From: Flectonema sp. DT1601
Taxonomy: Eukaryota; Euglenozoa; Diplonemea; Diplonemida; Diplonemidae
Direction of reading: 5' to 3'
DNA length: 64,000 nt
Assembly (NCBI GenBank): GCA_964019425.1
Contig: OZ025788.1
Span: forward strand, 682,001 to 746,000
Position numbers and translations under genes: made by a program. The number at the start of each line of letters is the position of its first letter. Within the stretch, counting starts at the first letter, position 1. Below, in pieces: positions 8,769-19,181 of the stretch. Under the pieces are notes generated by a model. The model had not been told where the DNA came from and ran no database searches. It saw nothing but the letters and a program-made list of their open reading frames with translations.

Positions 8769-10928
8769 TCATCCTTTAGACTTATTGACTTCACTCCTAT
8801 CCGCATGGTAATGCATCATTCCCAACGTTACTGTGTGAGTAAAACCATTCGGCAGAACTCGACATTTCTCAGCAAGTCTTTCAATTAGTAATTGCAGTTC
8901 AGTGTTATTCATATGTTTTAATTCCTCGGGAAGACAAAAAGGCTGCTTTTCTAATATGCATTGTTTCCAAAGTAAGTTATAGGGTTGCAACATCCTATCA
9001 TCATTATTCGCAAGGAAATACATCCATTCTTCATTTTGTTGCTCACAAACTGACATCGGGACATACAAGACTCCTATACTTCTATGAGGAGGCACACATA
9101 CGATACAAGTAGTTTGGTAGTAAACTAGGTCTATGGGAGCACAAACAACTCGTCCTTCAGCAAAAACCTTTGCTCTCTCACAAATAATCCCACGACCAAT
9201 AGTGAGGCTTGCTGCGTACCTCGCTAGCAAGTGAGCTTCTTCAACAGCACGCCCACAAATAACAAACGACATCATAGCCGAAGAACCTAAAATACCGCAA
9301 GACAGTCTCCCTACCGATACCCCAGCTCTGTAAGCCAAACTGGCACTAGTTACTTCCTGCAACAACGAGACTGATGACAGTGCATGAGAAGCAACTGGTT
9401 TCGAGCAGTTGAATTCCACTGTTATTAAACCCCCAGTGACTGAGTAGATTTTTCCATTTCGGTGCTGCTTCAGGGAGTCCAGGACTACTTGCATGAATTT
9501 AAAATGTTCATTTTCGAGATTTTCGTCGCGCATAAACATGTGATCAACAGCTTCAATAACAACGATACTCCCATCCTTAGCGAACAGTCCGCAAGAAAAG
9601 GCAAGAGTTGACGTGCGACTTCGATTCTCGCTGTTGGACTCTATGCTTTTGAAAGCGGACATCGTTGCAGCTTGCTCAGAGGAATTATCTTGATTCTTTC
9701 GTTCGCTATTAGTCTTCGTTTCTTCACTTTCTTGAGTGTCACAAGCAGTAATTGACTGCGGTAAGAAACTTCGATAGACCACAAGTGCATCGAGCATTTG
9801 CTGCATACGATAAACAAACTCTGATGGCGAGTCGTTAGGGAGACGCTGATCGACACTTTGGATGTTCATTTCCATAATCTCCTCAAAGATCTCTATTAAG
9901 ACTGAGTAAAGTCGATTTCTAGCAATGTATGGACCCCAATACACAGAAGACACGATTATTGCTCCTATCATCGAAATTGCGACACAAATTATAAGTTTGA
10001 AATCCCTGTTGTTATCAGAAGACGATTTACGTAACCAAAGATTCCACTGTCTCCCTCCAGGAAGGTCAATTGGTACGATTTCAAATTTTTGTGACTGCAA
10101 CGCATTCCTGAGAGATATCCCTCCAGTATTCGCTAAAGTTACGTTGAGAGCATTCGTTTGTGAATGAACAACAACAACAGACTTTGTATTTAGATTAAAG
10201 TATTCCAAACAATAATCAATTTCTCCTTCCTTCAGTACTTCTGTAATTTTAATCTGTTCGTGGATCAGAACTTCGACCAATACGAGAGAAGCAGTCATAC
10301 CCCACCAATATTGAAGACTCTCTTCTAACGACATATTAACAAATTGTGAGATTGGGATCTCAGGTGGAACTTTAAAGACAGGATATCGTGAAAGAAGACC
10401 AATACCTCCTTGAACTAAAGGAAAGGGACCAGCAACCATAAGAGAACGAGCTGTGATCCCAGCAATGATATCTTGTCTGCGATCCACGTCATTATACAAG
10501 TCATGACCCCAAGGAGGTACACCAGGTGTCAGAGGAGGGTACGCCTGAGTAACAACTGCTGAGGGCTGGATCTGAAGTGATCCGACTGACGGAAATCTTT
10601 CTGTCAACAACGTCCCTAACTTATATAATTTATCACCGTCAACTGGAATCATTCTGTCTTCTTTACGAGCTGCTGTATGATTAATAACTGGCGTGTCTTC
10701 TCCAATTACAAACCCCGCCAGAGTCCAAGCAGTATTTAACGAGCCGCTCATCGCAGTGGCTAATTCTTTTGAAACTAACTGACCTGTTGTTAGTATGTGT
10801 TCCTTTTCACTCTGAACAGAATTATCGATACCCTGGTCAATCAGAATAATACCAACAAAGATTCCCAGCGCAATTAAGCACAATGGCAATATGACCCCAC
10901 ATAATAAATTACGAAATACGACAGCCAT
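8769..10928 (-). CDS. CHASE-domain membrane receptor with degenerate class III cyclase domain
   Basis: Single exon, 719 residues. Membrane helices at about 8-30 and 311-332 enclose an extracellular CHASE sensor (about 50-300); its hallmark block runs FPSVGSLQIQPSAVVTQAYP then DIIAGITARSLMVAGPFPL. After the second helix come a coiled linker and the VYRSFLPQSI element that precedes cyclase domains elsewhere in this window. The cyclase-like fold at about 440-610 keeps AGVSVGRLSCGILGS...ICGRAVEEAHLLARYA, equivalent to the RIGIxxG...GxxVNxAARL half, but the FTDIxxST and GDxF metal-binding motifs are not visible. The catalytic centre therefore looks lost, and the protein may act as a ligand-sensing regulatory partner of an active cyclase. 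Inference from missing motifs only. Confidence 0.8.
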   Translation of the reverse strand: MAVVFRNLLCGVILPLCLIALGIFVGIILIDQGIDNSVQSEKEHILTTGQLVSKELATAMSGSLNTAWTLAGFVIGEDTPVINHTAARKEDRMIPVDGDKLYKLGTLLTERFPSVGSLQIQPSAVVTQAYPPLTPGVPPWGHDLYNDVDRRQDIIAGITARSLMVAGPFPLVQGGIGLLSRYPVFKVPPEIPISQFVNMSLEESLQYWWGMTASLVLVEVLIHEQIKITEVLKEGEIDYCLEYFNLNTKSVVVVHSQTNALNVTLANTGGISLRNALQSQKFEIVPIDLPGGRQWNLWLRKSSSDNNRDFKLIICVAISMIGAIIVSSVYWGPYIARNRLYSVLIEIFEEIMEMNIQSVDQRLPNDSPSEFVYRMQQMLDALVVYRSFLPQSITACDTQESEETKTNSERKNQDNSSEQAATMSAFKSIESNSENRSRTSTLAFSCGLFAKDGSIVVIEAVDHMFMRDENLENEHFKFMQVVLDSLKQHRNGKIYSVTGGLITVEFNCSKPVASHALSSVSLLQEVTSASLAYRAGVSVGRLSCGILGSSAMMSFVICGRAVEEAHLLARYAASLTIGRGIICERAKVFAEGRVVCAPIDLVYYQTTCIVCVPPHRSIGVLYVPMSVCEQQNEEWMYFLANNDDRMLQPYNLLWKQCILEKQPFCLPEELKHMNNTELQLLIERLAEKCRVLPNGFTHTVTLGMMHYHADRSEVNKSKG

Positions 10929-11531
10929 TTATTGCTATACTAATCCATCCTGAAACAGTTATAATAATAATCCGATGATAGAAAGGAGGAAATGACAACA
11001 AAGAAAACAAGCGCAATTCAACTGTTCAGCTTCATTATTATAGCTGCGTCAAAATAATATTTAAATCGCAAGCAACCTTTTTTTTATGAAAGGCTCCGTT
11101 CCACTCGAATGGGAAGCAACTGGAAGTATGAATTCCAAAAGAGAGCACATTAAATGTAACATCAGAAAGATAGAATAGACACAGACACGTAAAGATACAA
11201 ACACTTCTTATTATAACCATGTTTCGGATAGTGTGCGAAGCAAAGTAAATTCATTTTATTCACTCAAGGAAATGTCTCCCTAGTTATTCCATGTTGAGCC
11301 TTGCTAATATAAACAAACCTCAAGAGACTAGTAGCTCTGAAGAGTTCCAATGCAAACTGAAAATAAATTAAGTTCGTACAAGACAGGAACTCAATCCAGC
11401 CGCTGGTGTTCTGCAGCAATTGTAGTTACTGCCGTCAATTAATTAGTTTCTATCTGAGTCATGACAATCTACTCAGATTATCGATTTACGAGAAACGGTT
11501 CTGAAAAAGATCACTTTCACGTTGCGAAGCA
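10929..11531. other. Intergenic, 0.6 kb, no gene seen
   Basis: AT-rich spacer. On the minus strand CTGTTTCAG lies a short distance before the ATG at 10928 and is the most likely trans-splice acceptor of the CHASE-domain gene. No other feature recognised. Confidence 0.4.
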
Positions 11532-14500
11532 CTACCAGAATTTACAAGAATCACTCTCAGGGTCTTCAATGAGTCCATTTGTGTCTTCTCCATTACTCAA
11601 CTCATTATATATGAAATGTCCTACTCTCGAAACAAGAGCTTCAGAAGTCCCTTTTCGCCACGTTGCGTTGGCTGATGGCGAATTAAATAAATACTTCAAG
11701 TGATCGTCATGTACGGCAGCTGGTTCACATTGTGTTATCGAGGAAATACCATTCCTAAAGCAGAAGTACCCGGGGTAATCATAAGAAGGCTTAGGGGCAG
11801 CAGACAAGTAAGAACATGAGTTGTACCAATTATGAGAGAACAACCAATTAGTAAGACAAGGATGATCTACTGCAGAGTCCAACGCATTAATTTGAATTAC
11901 TTTCGACTGCATCCTTCCTCGAACTATCTTCGCTGCCTGACAAGCGTAGTACTTGTCAGTCAGCGCGCTGGCAATGCGATCAAACCAACTGGTGTTCACT
12001 TTCTCCATGTAATGTTGTTTTAGAGTACCAGACCCGACTAAGTTATCGAACGCTATTTCATTTCCAGGAGGTTGCACGACATAAAATAATTCACGCTGGA
12101 GAGCCTCCCACGTACTGAAGATCACAAGAAGAGGTTTGCTTAGATTTGTGTAAGAGTTATCATAAGAAGGTTTGAAATTCATTCCATTAGATAAACCGAT
12201 TAGTTCACTCACTGAAAGCTTCCAAAGAGAAGGACATCGAGTAATGTCGGGATTGCTGCAGTTGAGAGAAGTTAGTAATTGCGAGTCCGCACGCATTGCT
12301 TCTGATGGCGAAAGTAATGAAGTAGGCCGCAGTGAAATAATTTTCGACACTAACGGGTTGTTCTGATGTAGCAGAGCAGACTCATCTCCCATCACAACTA
12401 ACGTATTGCTCCCACCAATATTACCCGCATTCTCCGCTATCCACTTGATGGCAAGCAGTTGATCTTCGTAGCCATTGCGACCTCCAAAATAACCTAATAC
12501 TCCAATACGATGTCGAACATTAATTAAAATGAAGGCATTATTTGATTGCTTCTGAGAAGTACTAACGATAGCCGAGTGATCGATGTAGACTCCGGGGATT
12601 GCTTCATCGAATGAGATGATGATCGGTAGGTTCGTAGTTTGAATTCTTGGTCTAAAGATGTCTAATGTGAAACACGAAGACTCGTTATTCCAACACTGAG
12701 GACCCTCACTGGCTGCCCTTTGAGCTCCAGAGTTACTCTCGTTGAGTGGTCGTGGTGGTGAAAAGCGGGTCGAATTGGCATATTGAATTCCTTTAAAGGA
12801 ACGAACATCAGTCAACACGTTTCCAATGTACTGACCAGTTGAAGTAATTATTGAGTTCTTATAAACCGTTGACGAGAGGGGATCTGGATTCGGATCTGAT
12901 TGAACTACTCCAACGAAACATAAAAATAAAATTATAAAAACAGAAACAAATACCCCTTGCCAGTAGTTTAGAATATTAGCCGACATGTTTACCACTTCTG
13001 CAAGAGGTTTCTCTAAGAGAAGCCACGTCACGTAGGAACAAAAGTAGCTGCTGCATGTGGTTGCTATGAACAACATGACACCCTGAAAGTCTGAATAACT
13101 GTTAGGGGCCGTTAGTGTTGATTGCCAAACAATTAATACGAGCGGATGGATGAGGTAAGCACCAAACGTTAACTTTCCCATCGTAGACCAAACTTTACTA
13201 CTCATCAATCCCTTAATTAGACCCCCATGACCGAGTGCCATCGGTATAGACAACAGAGACAGTCCAAGTCCCCAACAAGAAGTATCTAAAAGAGCGTGAG
13301 CTTTTCTTTGTTCTAAAGACCAGGACTTCCCAAGTCCTACGGAATCGAAATACAGTCTACGGTGACGATAAATAACAAACGACAGTAAGAATGCGGCCAA
13401 CGAATACATCAAAACCCGAACCCAAGTTTTCGAAAAGGTTTTAGTTGTGGGAAGGCGCAATCGAAGGAACTCGCGTGTGGTTGTGTTGCAGCTAGCTGAT
13501 TGAGCTCTAGTGGGTTCCGACACCTTGTCTTTGATGATGTCATTAGAAGAAACCAATTTATCTTCATCTTCATCAACAGGAACAGGAGTGGGACTGTTGT
13601 CAGTCTCATTCACAATATCATCATCTTCTATAAACGCCATTTCCAATGCTCCATCTTCTTCTCTATTAATATTCTCATCGATAACGTCAGTTGAAACCTC
13701 TTCTGATAACAACCAACTCCAGTTCCCCTGAACAGAAAAAACGAAAAATTTACAGAGAATGCCGTGCAATAGCGGGGCGAAGCGAAACTGCGTCTTCTTG
13801 TAGGAAATGTCACTCAAATTAGTACTCAGAGGAGTGGTGGCTGCTACGTAAATTGCAACACCTAAGAAGACCACCAGGCTAAGAAATGTAACAACAGACA
13901 CAAATCGATTATAAGCAACAAGAGGTATCACTACAACAGGAGTTAAGATGGCGAATTGGAAGTCAACCGTTAGATACCAGGCCCAACCTAGGCAATTCTC
14001 AATGATGGGATCATAGAGATTGTTGATGTAAAGAAAGTTTGTCCACCACCACTTTTCACAATTTGGTTTTCTACCCGACATGGAAGCCCATTTGTTCAAA
14101 TTCCTGAAGTAGTGATTCCAAAAAGGACCAGATCCCATGTGTGGAATAACCAAGAAAGCCATCATTATTATAAACGCGAGTAGCGGAGTTAACCGAAACC
14201 ATCTCAAAAGGTAACTTTTTAAAGTCGTGCTCACCACATAAAGAGGCTTTTGGTATTGTTCACGAGCACTGGTAACTGACTTTATGACAGATGTGGTGCA
14301 TAAAAAGCCGCCCATCCAAAGGAAGGTATCAACTCCTAATGTGTAAGTTCTATTTAAAATACTTTCTGGTGCAATTAATCGAAGGTTAAGATATTCGTAG
14401 TTTTTGTACCCACCAACCCAATTAAAACTTTCCATGTGTCCTAAAATAATCCAAAGCATTGTAAGTGATCGAATTGCATCAAAGAAGGCTGTCGAACCTC

Positions 14501-14963
14501 CACGAAAGCTGAGCAAGTTCTTTGAATTCTCAATCGGGTCAAAGCATCGAAGGACTCCTGACAACCAATCTGCCTTAGCGACTATTCTATTGATGGTTTC
14601 ATTCTTTGAACTATCTTTTAGCATCGAATACGCGAGTGACATGAAAACTAACAAAACTAACGAAATCAAAACAGCTATCGCCATGACTGATGCCCAAGAC
14701 AAGGGATAGCCGTCCCCTTCACACCACACTGCGAGATGTTCCCTCGCTCCATTCTTCTCTAAAAACCAATCAGCAATATCTTCATTCGGACACTTGTTCG
14801 GAAAGCACTGATGCCAACTTTCACCTGATGGAGCAGTAATTTCACAGAATTTTGTGCGAGTCAAACCATAAAGGTTGTGTTCACTGTACCAGTTCATCTT
14901 CCAACAGGTGTCGTAGTCAGCATTCTCTAATTCGTAATAAATATTCTCATTGACGCAGTTCAT
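11532..14963 (-). CDS. Acyltransferase-3 (NRF-6-like) fused to a carboxylesterase-type lumenal domain
   Basis: Single exon, 1143 residues from the ATG at 14961-14963, chosen because the tract TTTCATTTTGTAG ends nine nt upstream and no ATG lies further up in frame. Order: Cys-rich ectodomain (about 1-85), membrane helix (about 90-115), acyltransferase-3 domain (about 158-655) with FFDAIRSLTMLWIILGH, which holds the family's R-x10-H pair (R165, H176), and ending in LLLEKPLAEVV; an extra helix (about 668-685); then a type-B carboxylesterase fold (about 695-1143) with FKGIQYANSTRFSPPRP and LINVRHRIGVLGYF. The nucleophile elbow reads GDESAL rather than GESAGG and the HGG oxyanion motif is not visible, so esterase activity is doubtful. 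An acidic loop (about 420-490) sits inside the acyltransferase. AT3 proteins acylate carbohydrates or lipids. Confidence 0.8.
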   Translation of the reverse strand: MNCVNENIYYELENADYDTCWKMNWYSEHNLYGLTRTKFCEITAPSGESWHQCFPNKCPNEDIADWFLEKNGAREHLAVWCEGDGYPLSWASVMAIAVLISLVLLVFMSLAYSMLKDSSKNETINRIVAKADWLSGVLRCFDPIENSKNLLSFRGGSTAFFDAIRSLTMLWIILGHMESFNWVGGYKNYEYLNLRLIAPESILNRTYTLGVDTFLWMGGFLCTTSVIKSVTSAREQYQKPLYVVSTTLKSYLLRWFRLTPLLAFIIMMAFLVIPHMGSGPFWNHYFRNLNKWASMSGRKPNCEKWWWTNFLYINNLYDPIIENCLGWAWYLTVDFQFAILTPVVVIPLVAYNRFVSVVTFLSLVVFLGVAIYVAATTPLSTNLSDISYKKTQFRFAPLLHGILCKFFVFSVQGNWSWLLSEEVSTDVIDENINREEDGALEMAFIEDDDIVNETDNSPTPVPVDEDEDKLVSSNDIIKDKVSEPTRAQSASCNTTTREFLRLRLPTTKTFSKTWVRVLMYSLAAFLLSFVIYRHRRLYFDSVGLGKSWSLEQRKAHALLDTSCWGLGLSLLSIPMALGHGGLIKGLMSSKVWSTMGKLTFGAYLIHPLVLIVWQSTLTAPNSYSDFQGVMLFIATTCSSYFCSYVTWLLLEKPLAEVVNMSANILNYWQGVFVSVFIILFLCFVGVVQSDPNPDPLSSTVYKNSIITSTGQYIGNVLTDVRSFKGIQYANSTRFSPPRPLNESNSGAQRAASEGPQCWNNESSCFTLDIFRPRIQTTNLPIIISFDEAIPGVYIDHSAIVSTSQKQSNNAFILINVRHRIGVLGYFGGRNGYEDQLLAIKWIAENAGNIGGSNTLVVMGDESALLHQNNPLVSKIISLRPTSLLSPSEAMRADSQLLTSLNCSNPDITRCPSLWKLSVSELIGLSNGMNFKPSYDNSYTNLSKPLLVIFSTWEALQRELFYVVQPPGNEIAFDNLVGSGTLKQHYMEKVNTSWFDRIASALTDKYYACQAAKIVRGRMQSKVIQINALDSAVDHPCLTNWLFSHNWYNSCSYLSAAPKPSYDYPGYFCFRNGISSITQCEPAAVHDDHLKYLFNSPSANATWRKGTSEALVSRVGHFIYNELSNGEDTNGLIEDPESDSCKFW

Positions 14964-15266
14964 GTGAAATCCTACAAAATGAAATAGCCTCGTGAAATAC
15001 AACAACAACACAAACAAGTGTCAAGTATAATTATTTGCAAGTAGCATAGCTCTGACAAGACGAGGTGTCAAGCTGATAATTTCTTTGGGGGGCATTAAAT
15101 ACCATTTCATCTTACGGGTAGAAGCAAACTACAACCGATGATGCTACTTAGATATAACTACTAACAGCCGTAGTTGTTTCATTTTTACTCCGCCTTCGCA
15201 ATGAATTGAACTCCCAGTTTGTCCAGCGGAGCTGCAAAACGTAATTCTCGCATTTTTTTAAGTAGC
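14964..15266 (-). promoter_or_regulatory. Intergenic with probable trans-splice acceptor
   Basis: On the minus strand, TTTCATTTTGTAG (AG at 14973-14972) immediately precedes the ATG at 14963. The frame is open further upstream, to about 15017, but without an ATG, consistent with a trans-spliced start. Otherwise there is nothing recognisable. Confidence 0.45.
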
Positions 15267-16025
15267 TTATTTACCAAATAATTCTTTGTATGACTTACGT
15301 GGATTACTCGTTGCTTCAGTACAGCTATGCGCATGTTTTGAAATCGATAAGAGTTCCTGACGATGATCCTCCTGTTCTCTTGCTGTTTGTTGTTTTAGAA
15401 TTTGAATGGTCTCATTAGTTGAAAGACAATTAACAATTCTTCCTGTTCCACTACTTGCAATACTTGGTGTTGGGACCTTCATAACAGATCTCTCAATAAA
15501 CCCCTGCTGGTCTGCGGTGCTGCCTTTAGGAAGTGCTTGAGCACATAAAACATTCAACGCTTTCGTCAATGTATCGGCAGTCTTTATTTCTCCACTCTGT
15601 CTTATTGATTGGATCTGAACGAGCATAGGAGCGCTGTTCTCATCAACGTTACCTCTTGTGATCCCCCATTTCTGAAGTATCGCTTCTGCTTCTTTGATTT
15701 CCTCACTAGTCGGTCCTGATTTCTCATTGATTGTTACCTTCTTCGACGCGTCACTTTTTAAGTTACACTTTGCAACTGACTCACCAACAACTTCACTCGT
15801 TTTCGGCCTTGTCTGTCCTTCTCTTATTATAATATTTGATTCTTGAACCTTCTGAGGAGGTGGAGATTCCGCCAAACTCAGCGCAGCAATCTTCTTCCTA
15901 ATCGACTCAATGCTCACTTCAATTCTCTTTCCCTTGTCAGGTAGTCTGGCAAGTAGTTGTTTGTCATTCAGAAGGGAGAGACCCCCAGCAAGGTCTGCCT
16001 CAAGCTCAGCTATACTTGTAGACAT
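15267..16025 (-). CDS. Coiled-coil protein with a POLR2M/GRINL1A-like N-terminal motif
   Basis: Single exon, 252 residues, no signal peptide or membrane helix. Residues 18-38 (LLNDKQLLARLPDKGKRI) match the conserved N-terminal motif of the metazoan GRINL1A/POLR2M family, whose human member reads LPDKGKKI at the same place after a similar helix. In animals this protein, also called Gdown1, associates with RNA polymerase II. The rest is predicted helical and polar with a low-complexity linker (about 55-105), a helix-rich middle (SEEIKEAEAILQKWGI) and a Gln/Glu-rich helix near the C-terminus (IQILKQQTAREQEDHRQELL). Only the short motif supports the assignment; the remainder has no known domain I can recognise. 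Treat the name as a lead. Confidence 0.55.
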   Translation of the reverse strand: MSTSIAELEADLAGGLSLLNDKQLLARLPDKGKRIEVSIESIRKKIAALSLAESPPPQKVQESNIIIREGQTRPKTSEVVGESVAKCNLKSDASKKVTINEKSGPTSEEIKEAEAILQKWGITRGNVDENSAPMLVQIQSIRQSGEIKTADTLTKALNVLCAQALPKGSTADQQGFIERSVMKVPTPSIASSGTGRIVNCLSTNETIQILKQQTAREQEDHRQELLSISKHAHSCTEATSNPRKSYKELFGK

Positions 16026-19000
16026 TTTGATGAACCTAATTTAGGGAAGAAAACCGTAAACAAAACAACAGTAAACTCAAAACATAACTGCACAGCAATT
16101 AACCAGCTGATGATAGCTCATCGTGAGGTGACAACAAAGCAGCTCACAAATATATCTTCTTTACGAAGGTGGATGGTTTTGCCAGGTACTACTTCGTTTG
16201 GTTGCAGTGAAAGAAATACGAATCGGATGATTGCAGACGATCGATGCATTATTTCAATTTATTGGTTCCCAATTGTTTGATAACATAATAAAGTAGTTAT
16301 ATAAGAATAAATAGAAAAAAAACCAGAGAACAAACAAAATAAATGATCCGAAATAATCCCGTGTGGAAACGCAATTCGAATAGATTACTACGATGTAATA
16401 AAAACGGCTTCTATTCGTTCGTAGCTATCAATCTAATCCTTTTTAAAGAATGAGGCACTTCCTCTGATCGATATTTCCGCGATACGTAATAAACACAATA
16501 GATGAGAGGGACTTTACTACTTAGTATTTCTGTAGCAGTTGTTTTCAGGAAAGATGAAAAAGATTACGATTGGGTCAGATGATGCAAATAAAAAAAAAAT
16601 AATAATAATAAATAAGTTCGAAAAGAACGTTTTGAATAAAATAAAAATAAAAATTTCTCGCAGACGTGGGCTGTAACGTGGTTGGAATAAGAGTGCTGTC
16701 TATTAAGAGAGTACTGGAAGATTCTTGAAGCACTCTGACAAATCAGAGGGATCTAATTTGGGGAATTGACGAAGACATCTGAACTAGAAAACAAAACATG
16801 AAAAACAGATTTTTTTTTTTTTTTTTTTCTCGAAACAACAGTCTTCAGACAGCGAGACAATCGTTCACGTATCTTTCCCCTGCTGAATGAGACGACACAA
16901 TTGCCAGAAAGATGCTCAAAGTAGCTATATGACTTCTTGTAGGAATCAATAAACCAACTTAGACAATAACCGGGGATCAGGGAAAGATAAAGAACTAAAA
17001 CTGAAAAAAGAAAAAGAAAATAGGATTATTTATGTTTTTTTTGAGAAAAATAAAAAACAATTTTTAAAAAAATCGGACGATCCTTCGGACGACGGCTATG
17101 TACTTTTGCTTAAATGAGAACCAGGGGAGAGCATAACCAGATGGACAAATGGTTCGAAACTACAAAGAGACCATGAGTATCAACATGATCTCTTTATAGT
17201 TTGCCGCAGGCAGGACAAGCAGCCAAGGGAAACAGAAATGAACTACCGCACTAGAAAGTAATCTTTTAAACTACTTCCCTACTTCCCAGTACAGTAATTA
17301 ACCAAATGCAACACAATGAGATGGAAAGCAGCAGTCACAAAACTGCCTTCCATCAAATTGCAAAAAACTCCCGGCTGCGGGTGGTGACAGGTAACATAAA
17401 GAGGTTAAGAGTAGTGGTATTTAATGATTTCCAGGTAAAGAGATTTCAGTATCGTTATTTTCATTATTTTCGGCTTCACAGTTGCATAAAACAAAACTTC
17501 AAAACGATGTACGCCAGACGGCACTTCACAAAAGAGAGAAAACAGTTAATTAATAACAGAAACTCCAGGAGCTTGGATGAAAAACTTCCTACTTCTTCTT
17601 ACACCCAATGCGTGTAGAGAAGCGAGGATGTCATTAAAAACAGAAAAGGAAATGCATCTAACTAACGGTACAGGTTCATTTTGATATCTGCACTATGAAG
17701 TCTAAATATTTTATTTACTAATGACTAATCTTCTGGGTTAAATACAGGAGGAAATGGTAAATTAATTCGCTGATCGGATTGATAGGGGAATGAGTGTTAA
17801 AGAAGAGCACCATAGTCAGATTATAAAGTCTGGTTATCAGTAGTTGGCTGATTGTGTTGTTGGAAAAAGGGAACGACTACCAATTTCTCTTTCAATAGAT
17901 AGCAAAATCAATTAAGAAGAGAGAGAGAAGAAAAAAAAACAGCCCGTTTGTCTGCTGAACCTGCAAGTAAATTACTAAACACACTTGTTACTCACCTGTA
18001 GAGAACGAGTGCAAAGGGGAAGTACAAACTACAATGGACAGATATGATCCATAAACACAAAGAGGATGTCTGTTAATTTAGAAGTGAACGAAGAGAAGTA
18101 GTCCGATTATCACAAAACCAGTTTCGAAGTACAGACAGAAGAAGACTTGAAATGGGTCATTGTTTTCTGATAATTGGAAAACTTCACAAAAATCAGTTTC
18201 AACAAGGCGATCTGAGATGGGCTCTTGAACTTCATTGGGGAGCGCATCGTAACAAGTCGATCATCAGAAGGGTAGTAACACAGGAAAGGTACTTGACTTC
18301 GCCTAATGCAGTTTGGCCGTAACTTACGTCGCGTTCGGTAAGTAGTCAAAACAGTGTTAAGGAGGCAGAGCTCTTATAACTATTTTACAGTCATTTTGAA
18401 TATTCGCACAATTTTTTTTTTTTTTTTTGTAAAATAAAAAGACTGCCATAGCAGGCGTGTGGAATTTAATGTCATAAGAGAACGGGGTGGCAGAGACGAG
18501 TAACTTATGAATGGCAATCTGTGGGATAATTCTTGCAGTTATTTATGTTTAAGGAAATCAGGGAATGCTCGCAGAGAAAATAGGCGAGACTCTCACTGAT
18601 CATTATTCACTTGCCAAGACCCACCTGATTGCTATTGTAGAAACTGATTGATTGAAAATATGTATCAATACGGAAGAGAAGCTCAAAGATGCTGCATTGT
18701 ACAGGGAAGGCAGTATGACAAAGGGCACTCTAAAGGCAACACGATCAGCTAAGCAGAAGGTAATCTTATACACTTTGACAAAGCGAACCGCAGAAACGCA
18801 GCACCAAACATCGAAAGCCAGATCGGTCCAACATGAACCATGTTTTGCAAAGAAAAAAGAATCGACTTCAAAAGTAATTCGAAACAAACTTTAAAAGTAA
18901 GTTCGTTCACTCAGAAAGACTTCGCCTTTTGTTAATATTATTGAATAATTGAAAAAACAAAAAATAAAAAACTAAAAATTAAAACTTACCTTTTTTTTTT

Positions 19001-19181
19001 TTTTTTTTTTTGTTGCTAACTAGTTGATAGCATTCAAATAACATAATTTGTCTCAGCGTAACTTTTTTTAAATTACCTGAGCAGTCAAGTGTATAAGATC
19101 AACAAACTTGTTGTACGAAAAAGGGAACGAAACATAAACCAGAGTACTCTGCTCCAATAACATCGTCACTATAAAATATAA
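16026..19181. other. Gene-poor stretch, 3.2 kb
   Basis: No coding region can be supported; open frames are short, present on both strands and without domains. There are several long T or A tracts (for example 16810-16827, 18412-18428 and 18991-19010 on the plus strand) and one 12-bp hairpin at 17164-17195. Together with the piggyBac insert and the following kilobase it makes a 5.9-kb gap between genes, the longest inside the array. Confidence 0.5.
17164..17195 (-). other. 12-bp hairpin, fully paired only as minus-strand RNA
   Basis: Arms AAAGAGATCATG and CATGGTCTCTTT (minus strand) flank an 8-nt loop. As RNA from the minus strand the stem pairs at all 12 positions, with one G-U wobble; as plus-strand RNA the same position is a C-A mismatch. 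This agrees with the direction of transcription of the array. No known RNA family recognised. Confidence 0.4.
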
